Shown in pieces: positions 51,041 to 55,027 of a stretch of DNA of 55,027 nt. The stretch is from an uncultured Mollicutes bacterium (GTDB lineage: Bacteria > Bacillota_I > Bacilli_A > RFN20 > CAG-826). Under the pieces are notes generated by a model. That model was given only the letters and a program-made list of their open reading frames with translations, searched no databases and had not been told where the DNA came from. The translations under genes and the position numbers were made by a program. How positions within the stretch are numbered: the first letter of the stretch is position 1; every line of letters starts with the position of its first letter. Location: the NCBI GenBank assembly GCA_945935945.1, contig CAMESA010000002.1, forward strand, positions 1-55,027, in the 5' to 3' direction.

Positions 51041-51047
51041 CAAAACA

Positions 51048-51260
51048 ATGACTGAAAATCAAAATCTCAATAAAATCAATAGAATCCGTAAAGTTATGGC
51101 AAAAAAGGCAAAATACACAATGCCTGAACTTGATGAGTTTGAATTGATACTTGACTCAGAGGATATGGAATACGAACGAGATAAAACTAACTATTGGCTT
51201 GAATCATTCACAGGTAAAAATCAATATGATATAACTGAAAGCTTGTGTGTTAATTGGTAG
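51048..51260 (+). CDS. Small charged protein of unknown function
   Basis: A 70-residue protein with a basic N-terminal half (RKVMAKKAKYTMPEL) and an acidic second half. It is the first plus-strand gene after the gene-free region and has a long structured leader. AAAGGAAT precedes the ATG. Family unknown; position fits an early or regulatory protein. Confidence 0.55.
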   Translation: MTENQNLNKINRIRKVMAKKAKYTMPELDEFELILDSEDMEYERDKTNYWLESFTGKNQYDITESLCVNW

Positions 51261-51280
51261 CATATAAGCGAATACTTTAC

Positions 51281-51319
51281 CCCCCCTATGTTTAAGAGTG
51301 ATGCTTTTTCATAGGGGGG
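51281..51319 (+). repeat. Intergenic hairpin with C6/G6 stem
   Basis: CCCCCCTATG (51281-51290) pairs perfectly with CATAGGGGGG (51310-51319); the loop contains AAGAGTGATGCTTTT. A 10-bp stem of this GC content is exceptional here. No T run follows, so simple termination is unlikely. Confidence 0.6.
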
Positions 51320-51327
51320 TGGGGTGG

Positions 51328-51380
51328 TTGCCCTTATCTATATATTAAGAGTGGTGCTTTTAGTGTATATACAAAGGCAA
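51328..51380 (+). repeat. Second intergenic hairpin with related loop
   Basis: TTGCC (51328-51332) with GGCAA (51376-51380) and inner TATATA (51339-51344) with TATATA (51366-51371). The loop has AAGAGTGGTGCTTTT, nearly the same as in the hairpin at 51281. Confidence 0.5.
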
Positions 51381-51392
51381 TGGTGCTTTTGA

Positions 51393-51418
51393 TTAACCCT
51401 CAATTTAGAAAGGAATCA
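51393..51418 (+). promoter_or_regulatory. TTAACCCT leader element 2 with AAAGGAAT ribosome site
   Basis: TTAACCCT 51393-51400, then GAAAGGAAT, before ATG 51423. Confidence 0.5.
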
Positions 51419-51422
51419 TAAA

Positions 51423-51890
51423 ATGACAAAGACAAGATTAACAGCAACAGAAGTGCAACAGTTAGTGGATGCACAGTTGCTCTCAAAATTAACCGCTGAA
51501 AACTTGAAAGAAGTTAAGGCAAAAGTTAAAACTGATGAACTTGCAAGCACCGTAGTTGGCGAGGACAGTAAAGGCAATGTTCATAAACCGTATGAGCTTG
51601 CAGGTGTAGGACAGATTCAAGTAATTGACTCTGTTCGGGAAAGCGTTGATACAACAATGCTTATTCAAAAATTAGGTAGTGTTGTAGATAGCGACACTCT
51701 TAACACTATGGTAGCCGAATGCACAAAGAAAACGGCTATTCATACAGTGAACATTAAACCTGATAAAACTTATGCGGTTAACTTTGAGCGTAAGTTGAAA
51801 GACGGATTTAATTTACTTGATGAACTGGAAAATGTGAAAGAAGAAGTCAAGCAAAAAGTCTGGAAAATGATTAACAAGCAAGCGAACTAA
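51423..51890 (+). CDS. Protein of unknown function (early region)
   Basis: A 155-residue soluble protein, helical at both ends (TATEVQQLVDAQLLSKLTAE; LLDELENVKEEVKQKVWKM), with a beta-like middle (GVGQIQVIDSVRE). It has no Trp- or Cys-based motif. It lies between two structured intergenic elements, upstream of the ArdC-like gene. Family not recognised; an anti-defence or regulatory role is possible only by position. Confidence 0.55.
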   Translation: MTKTRLTATEVQQLVDAQLLSKLTAENLKEVKAKVKTDELASTVVGEDSKGNVHKPYELAGVGQIQVIDSVRESVDTTMLIQKLGSVVDSDTLNTMVAECTKKTAIHTVNIKPDKTYAVNFERKLKDGFNLLDELENVKEEVKQKVWKMINKQAN

Positions 51891-51897
51891 ACAAAAT

Positions 51898-51925
51898 AGG
51901 GCAATGCTTTTATGAGTGTTGCCCT
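51898..51925 (+). repeat. Third intergenic hairpin
   Basis: AGGGCAA (51898-51904) pairs with TTGCCCT (51919-51925); loop TGCTTTTATGAGTG repeats the TGCTTTT and GAGTG words of the other two hairpins in a different order. Confidence 0.55.
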
Positions 51926-51932
51926 TAACTAT

Positions 51933-51955
51933 TTAACCCTCTATATGAAAGGAAA
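51933..51955 (+). promoter_or_regulatory. TTAACCCT leader element 3 with AAAGGAAA ribosome site
   Basis: TTAACCCT 51933-51940, then GAAAGGAAA, before ATG 51961. Confidence 0.5.
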
Positions 51956-51960
51956 TTACA

Positions 51961-52857
51961 ATGATAAATGTTACGGAAGAAATCATCAAAAGCACGGCTG
52001 ATAAGTTTATTGCTATGCTTGAAGAAAGTAAAGGCAAAGGAAAATGGATTAAGCCGTTTTTTGGTAGTGCAAATGCTCCGATGAGTGCTGAAACAAAAAA
52101 GCAATACAGAGGATTCAACTGGATGCTTTTAAGTTTGTTGCAAGAGGAAAAAGGTTATACCAGTAATAAATGGGCAACCTTTGACCAGTGGAAAAAAGGT
52201 AAGCGGTTTGTTAAAAAAGGCGAACACGGCACAAATATCATCTTTTGGAAACAAGTTAAAATTAAAACTGATGAAAAAGATGAAAATGGTGATGACATTG
52301 AAAAGATGATACCGTTTATGAGATATTATACGGTATTTAATGAATGTCAATTACAGGATTACAAAGAGCCTGAACCTGAACAAGTTGACGAAAATATACT
52401 GGAAAAGATAAAGTATTTCAAAACTGAATATCTTGACAGAATAGGTGCAACATATAGTGAGGGACACGGACACGCTTGCTATATACCGAAGTTTGATATT
52501 ATTGAACTTCCGAGCATAAGTCAATTTAATCGTGATATGCTTGAAGAATATATTCCTACGGCTTGCCACGAAACAGTGCATTGGAGTGGTGCTGAATCAA
52601 GACTTAACAGAGATTTAAGCGGTAGATTCGGTAGTGAGTCTTATGCTTTTGAAGAACTTGTGGCTGATATTGGTGCAGGTTTTATTAGTAAGCAGTTTGG
52701 CAAAGAATATATGTTTAGTCAGAACAACTTAAAGTATATTGAAAGTTGGATTAAGACTTTACAAGATAAACCGAAAACAATTATCACGGCTTGTAGTTTA
52801 GCACAAAAGGCAGCTGATTATCTTTTGAAATTAGCAAGCCACGATGATGAATTTTAA
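51961..52857 (+). CDS. ArdC-like antirestriction protein (ssDNA-binding plus metalloprotease-like)
   Basis: A 298-residue protein with the two-domain ArdC layout. Residues ~1-125 form the N-terminal ssDNA-binding domain (PMSAETKKQYRGFNWMLL, WATFDQWKKGKRFVKKGEHG). Residues ~150-298 form a zincin-like domain with HETVH at 203-207 and EELVADIGAGF (E231/E232) as the third ligand. Plasmid ArdC blocks type I restriction of incoming DNA. In a phage it would be expected early in infection. The gene has a TTAACCCT leader and a terminator-like hairpin after it. Homologues are often on conjugative plasmids, so transfer is possible. Confidence 0.85.
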   Translation: MINVTEEIIKSTADKFIAMLEESKGKGKWIKPFFGSANAPMSAETKKQYRGFNWMLLSLLQEEKGYTSNKWATFDQWKKGKRFVKKGEHGTNIIFWKQVKIKTDEKDENGDDIEKMIPFMRYYTVFNECQLQDYKEPEPEQVDENILEKIKYFKTEYLDRIGATYSEGHGHACYIPKFDIIELPSISQFNRDMLEEYIPTACHETVHWSGAESRLNRDLSGRFGSESYAFEELVADIGAGFISKQFGKEYMFSQNNLKYIESWIKTLQDKPKTIITACSLAQKAADYLLKLASHDDEF

Positions 52858-52870
52858 CTTTTAACAATAC

Positions 52871-52907
52871 GGAGTCTATTCTGAAACAATGGATAGACTC
52901 CCTTTTT
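52871..52907 (+). terminator. Intrinsic terminator-like hairpin after ArdC-like gene
   Basis: GGAGTCTAT (52871-52879) and ATAGACTCC (52893-52901), perfect 9-bp stem, followed by CTTTTT. It lies 15 nt before the next ATG, so it may attenuate rather than fully stop transcription. Confidence 0.75.
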
Positions 52908-52922
52908 ATAAGGAATACGACA

Positions 52923-53138
52923 ATGACTGATAATACAATGAATGAAAAAGATTATACCAGATTAAAAAATGGTGTAATGGATTTATTTGAAACTTTGGCA
53001 CACAGTCAAGGTTTTTATGGCAGACTGATAAGGGACATCAAAGAAGCAGAAGCAAGTGGAGTTGATACCACAGATTTCTTTATGCAGTTTAAGGATTGCA
53101 AAAGTCCAGTTGACATTGTATTAACTTTGGAGTGCTAA
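52923..53138 (+). CDS. Small protein of unknown function
   Basis: A 71-residue, mostly helical protein (LKNGVMDLFETLAHSQGFYGRLIRDIKEAEASG...). AAGGAA precedes the ATG. It ends just before the next gene, with the two coupled by GGAG. Function unknown. Confidence 0.55.
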   Translation: MTDNTMNEKDYTRLKNGVMDLFETLAHSQGFYGRLIRDIKEAEASGVDTTDFFMQFKDCKSPVDIVLTLEC

Positions 53139-53140
53139 CT

Positions 53141-53335
53141 ATGAGATACTTTGCAGTTGTAGATACACTTGGTGGAAGCACACACAAACTATTAACGGAA
53201 AATGAGTTAATTGGATACGCTAACAATGCACACTTTGTCAGGAATGGCGAGTGTGAAGAAGCAGTGAATGTTGAATGTGCGATACAGATACTTAATACAG
53301 ACTTTTTTGAAGTAAAGGAAGTTATATTATGCTAA
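53141..53335 (+). CDS. Small protein of unknown function
   Basis: A 64-residue protein, MRYFAVVDTLGGSTHKLLTE. I use ATG 53141, 8 nt after GGAG, not GTG 53132. It has a beta-strand start and ends with FEVKEVILC. It overlaps the next small gene by 7 nt. Confidence 0.55.
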   Translation: MRYFAVVDTLGGSTHKLLTENELIGYANNAHFVRNGECEEAVNVECAIQILNTDFFEVKEVILC

Positions 53336-53493
53336 AAATACTTGACGGAATACTTTGTGTTATCGTTGGCACAGCAATGATGACAATGTTTTTTATGTGT
53401 GTATTGACTCCTGAAAAGACAAATAAAGGGGAATATACACAGCCATTCAAATACTGGACAGATGATACATACTTTAACGAAAACTTTAAGTGA
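53329..53493 (+). CDS. Small membrane protein (54 residues)
   Basis: MLKILDGILCVIVGTAMMTM and following residues form one membrane segment (residues ~5-26), with a short polar C-terminus (GEYTQPFKYWTDDTYF). The ATG overlaps the previous stop; AAAGGAA lies just upstream. Membrane location is predicted; function unknown. Confidence 0.6.
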   Translation: MLKILDGILCVIVGTAMMTMFFMCVLTPEKTNKGEYTQPFKYWTDDTYFNENFK

Positions 53494-53497
53494 ATAA

Positions 53498-53545
53498 ATT
53501 AATCGTAACAGCCACGCTTTACTTTTTGGTAGAGCGTGGTATAAT
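53498..53545 (+). promoter_or_regulatory. ATTAATCGTAAC box plus promoter with overlapping inverted repeat
   Basis: ATTAATCGTAAC 53498-53509, then exactly 8 nt, TTTACT 53518-53523, 16-nt spacer, TATAAT 53540-53545. CCACGCT (53512-53518) and AGCGTGG (53533-53539) form an inverted repeat across the -35 and spacer, suggesting an operator or a second regulator. Confidence 0.7.
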
Positions 53546-53573
53546 TTAATCAAGTTTTTAATGGAGAATCACA

Positions 53574-54116
53574 ATGGGTAACAGATGCGTAATAACGACA
53601 CCAAAAAGAGAATTAGGTGTTTATTTTCATTGGAATGGTGGTAGAGATTCGGTTGAGCCTTTACTTGCTTATTGTAAATTGAAAGGATATAGAACACCTG
53701 AAACTGATGACTATGGTTGGGCAAGATTATGTCAAGTAGCAGGTAATTGTTTTGGTGGAACGGATAGTTTAGGCATTAACACTTATGATAATCTTGATAC
53801 AGACAATGGCGATAATGGTGTATACATTATTGAGAATTGGGTAATAGTTGATAGATTATTTTGTCAATACGAACAACAAGAATATGATTTTCTTGAAATG
53901 TTAATTATTATCAATAGTAATCAACCAAAGGCAGAACAGTTAAGCATAGAAAAGTTGTGTGAGTATGCCAAAGAACACAAAGGCTATAACACAGATAAAA
54001 TAAAAAAAGTATTGTTAAGGTGTGCTGATATATGTGATAAGACAGAGGAAGACATAAAAGATGAGTTGTTAAATAATATAAACAATTTAGTTGAAGAAAA
54101 AACAGAAGTCAATTAA
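53574..54116 (+). CDS. MGNR family protein, widespread on phages and plasmids
   Basis: A 180-residue protein with MGNRCVITTPKRELGVYFHW at the start, then NGGRDSVEPLLAYCKLKGYR and YGWARLCQVAGNCFGG, followed by GDNGVYIIENW. This family is frequent on phages and plasmids of gut bacteria, but its role is unknown to me. The C-terminal ~60 residues are a helical extension. It is transcribed from the ATTAATCGTAAC promoter, with GGAG before the ATG. The conserved HWNGG and YGW core suggests an enzyme or binding fold. Confidence 0.7.
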   Translation: MGNRCVITTPKRELGVYFHWNGGRDSVEPLLAYCKLKGYRTPETDDYGWARLCQVAGNCFGGTDSLGINTYDNLDTDNGDNGVYIIENWVIVDRLFCQYEQQEYDFLEMLIIINSNQPKAEQLSIEKLCEYAKEHKGYNTDKIKKVLLRCADICDKTEEDIKDELLNNINNLVEEKTEVN

Positions 54117-54183
54117 ATCGGCAACACTTGAAACAACACTTCCAGTCAATGCAAGACTTAGAGATAACTAAAGGAGAATCAAA

Positions 54184-54399
54184 ATGTCAACAGCAATGCA
54201 CAATCAATATGTAGTTATTGGAACTTTTAAGGGAGTCAATGATGATATTATTCTTGGCTACTTTGATACAATAGAAGAAGCACAACAATATGAACAGGAA
54301 CTTGATAGGAATATAAAGAACTGTGATGTTGATAGTGCTTATGGTCAAATTGATATGGTCAACATATATCAATTAAAGGGAGTGCCTGAAAATGAGTAA
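54184..54399 (+). CDS. Small protein of unknown function
   Basis: A 71-residue protein with the strand-helix pattern YVVIGTFKGVNDDIILGYFDT and EEAQQYEQELDRNI, resembling a small alpha/beta ferredoxin-like fold. GGAG precedes the ATG. It overlaps the next tiny gene by 8 nt. Confidence 0.55.
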   Translation: MSTAMHNQYVVIGTFKGVNDDIILGYFDTIEEAQQYEQELDRNIKNCDVDSAYGQIDMVNIYQLKGVPENE

Positions 54400-54553
54400 A
54401 TACTTACACGAATACAACTATTATAGACAAAGTGAACAACGCATAAGCAATTTACAGGCTATGCTTGAATATACTTATAACAGTAGACAGTTTTGGTTGA
54501 AAATGTTTTGGTTACAAGCAATGAGTTTTTGGTTAGTTATGATGTTGAATTAA
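54392..54553 (+). CDS. Small membrane-associated protein (53 residues)
   Basis: MSKYLHEYNYYRQSEQRISN starts at an ATG overlapping the previous stop, with GGGAG upstream. The C-terminal ~20 residues (FWLKMFWLQAMSFWLVMM) are hydrophobic and Trp-rich, predicted as one membrane segment or an amphipathic anchor. Its stop overlaps the next ATTAATCGTAAC box. Confidence 0.55.
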   Translation: MSKYLHEYNYYRQSEQRISNLQAMLEYTYNSRQFWLKMFWLQAMSFWLVMMLN

Positions 54554-54597
54554 TCGTAACACATACACTTTACCTATTACAACAGATAATATATAAT
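54549..54597 (+). promoter_or_regulatory. ATTAATCGTAAC box plus promoter
   Basis: ATTAATCGTAAC 54549-54560, then exactly 8 nt, TTTACC 54569-54574, 17-nt spacer, TATAAT 54592-54597. It repeats the layout at 53498-53545. Confidence 0.7.
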
Positions 54598-54626
54598 ATA
54601 AACACACTTTAACAGGAGATAATACA

Positions 54627-54869
54627 ATGAATAAATATAGAGTGCCAGTAAAACTTATCTTCACAGGAACAGTTGATGTAATCGCTGAAGATGACGGAGA
54701 AGCAGAGGATATTGCTTTAGGTAATATTGGCGGAATACTTGACCACGTTGGAAATAATTGTCGTGATGACATTACCGATTGGGATATAAGTATTCATAGC
54801 GATATTGAGTGTGATGAAGATGAAGAAGTTGAGTTAATTGAAGAAGACATAGAAGAAGATGAGGAGTAA
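54627..54869 (+). CDS. Small acidic protein of unknown function
   Basis: An 80-residue protein with a beta-type N-terminus (YRVPVKLIFTGTVDVIAEDD) and a very acidic tail (CDEDEEVELIEEDIEEDEE). Acidic tails of this sort occur in DNA-mimic anti-defence proteins, but the overall fold is not recognised. Ribosome site AGGAG. Confidence 0.55.
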   Translation: MNKYRVPVKLIFTGTVDVIAEDDGEAEDIALGNIGGILDHVGNNCRDDITDWDISIHSDIECDEDEEVELIEEDIEEDEE

Positions 54870-54874
54870 AAACA

Positions 54875-55027
54875 ATGGCTAACTTAAAATTTATGAATAC
54901 ACTAACCCACGACAAATATGAACCTTTTGTTTGTGGGTTTTCTTTATCAACTTATCGTAATGATGAGGGCGATAGAGTAGTTGAACATAATGGTTTTAAT
55001 AACATTGATAAGCAAACAGTAGAAGAC
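54875..55027 (+). CDS. Unknown protein, 3' truncated by window edge
   Basis: An ORF beginning MANLKFMNTLTHDKYEPFVC, open to the last base (51 codons). It starts 5 nt after the previous stop, with GAGGAG overlapping the end of that gene. No domain can be judged from the fragment. Confidence 0.5.
   Translation, partial: MANLKFMNTLTHDKYEPFVCGFSLSTYRNDEGDRVVEHNGFNNIDKQTVED

Larger units (their letters stand above)
49995..51047. other. Gene-free kilobase with dense dyad symmetries
   Basis: No convincing gene in this 1053-bp stretch; all six frames are broken by frequent stops. The left part (50100-50500) is purine-rich on the plus strand with repeats of TTGTGTGGG (near 50106 and 50259) and CGTGTGT (near 50159 and 50513). 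The right part holds a G-quadruplex motif, a terminator, several hairpins, a 24-bp perfect palindrome, a promoter-like pair and a long inverted repeat, listed separately. It lies between the minus-strand gene ending block and the right-end plus-strand genes. An origin, a control region or both are plausible. Confidence 0.6.

Noticed and set aside
49995..51047. Undetected protein gene in the gene-free kilobase
   Set aside because: Stops are frequent in all six frames and no frame has consistent coding composition beyond a 13-codon leader.
51260..51960. CRISPR array or tandem repeat from the repeated GTGCTTTT words
   Set aside because: Only three or four partial copies with irregular spacing, embedded in hairpin loops; no repeat-spacer regularity.
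1..55027. Recoded stop codons (TAG as Gln or TGA as Trp), known in some gut phages
   Set aside because: Genes end in TAG (5486, 11557), TGA (2594, 34910) and TAA with no in-frame internal stops in well-recognised genes, so the code is standard.
1..55027. Prophage signs (integrase, attachment sites, CI-type repressor)
   Set aside because: No integrase, excisionase or classical repressor gene is seen; the 24-bp palindrome alone does not indicate an attachment site.

Overview
The window is a piece of an AT-rich, lytic-type contractile-tailed (myovirus) phage genome. A tail sheath protein, about 20 kb of tail-fibre/adhesin genes, a holin plus two-gene spanin cassette and a T4-like replication set (UvsW-like helicase, DnaB-like helicase, RNase H, Pif1/Dda-like helicase, thymidine kinase) support this. 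The spanins, one with a lipobox, indicate a host with an outer membrane. Promoters of the form TTTACT-N17-TATAAT and AAGGA-type ribosome sites indicate a host with a sigma70-like vegetative sigma factor rather than a Bacteroidetes. TAA, TAG and TGA are all used as stops, so the standard code applies. No capsid, portal, terminase or DNA polymerase gene is present, so the whole genome is much larger than this window. The host cannot be named from the sequence.

Layout. 1-9132 (+): end of a tail fibre, two fibre-associated genes, three acidic putative virion proteins, a small SWIM-type zinc protein, a Stealth-like sugar transferase and the tail sheath. 9257-11557 (+): a nuclease-methyltransferase fusion with its own early-type promoter. 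11554-12444 (-): spanins and holin. 12652-29472 (-): six large fibre/adhesin genes (beta-helix, BspA-like leucine-rich, LamG-like, glycine-rich) and one smaller structural candidate. 29539-31763 (-): glycosyltransferase, SWIM protein, VRR-NUC-like nuclease and two unknowns. 31842-49150 (mostly +): replication and nucleic-acid genes, a membrane-anchored J-domain protein, a candidate methylase-nuclease-methylase restriction-modification set, a third methylase, thymidine kinase, and many small overlapping genes of unknown function. 49197-49994 (-): an unknown gene with an early-type promoter. 49995-51047: a gene-free kilobase dense in dyad symmetries. 51048-55027 (+): small early-type genes separated by hairpins, including an ArdC-like antirestriction protein.

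Regulation is unusually readable. One signal, TTTACT-N16/17-TATAAT, precedes replication and accessory genes and is probably read by host RNA polymerase. A second, AGTTCTAA (often followed by TA), lies about 27-110 nt upstream of most virion-type genes on both strands and is a candidate phage-specific late promoter or RNA-processing site. A third, ATTAATCGTAAC placed exactly 8 nt before the -35 box, marks two promoters at the right end and forms half of a perfect 24-bp palindrome at 50695-50718. The strongest candidates for undescribed biology are this palindrome regulon with its hairpin-separated genes, a nested-helix intergenic RNA candidate at 34912-35036, the nuclease-methylase fusion, the phage-borne methylase-nuclease-methylase operon, and a trio of putative regulators sharing an AYYxKYTT-type domain.
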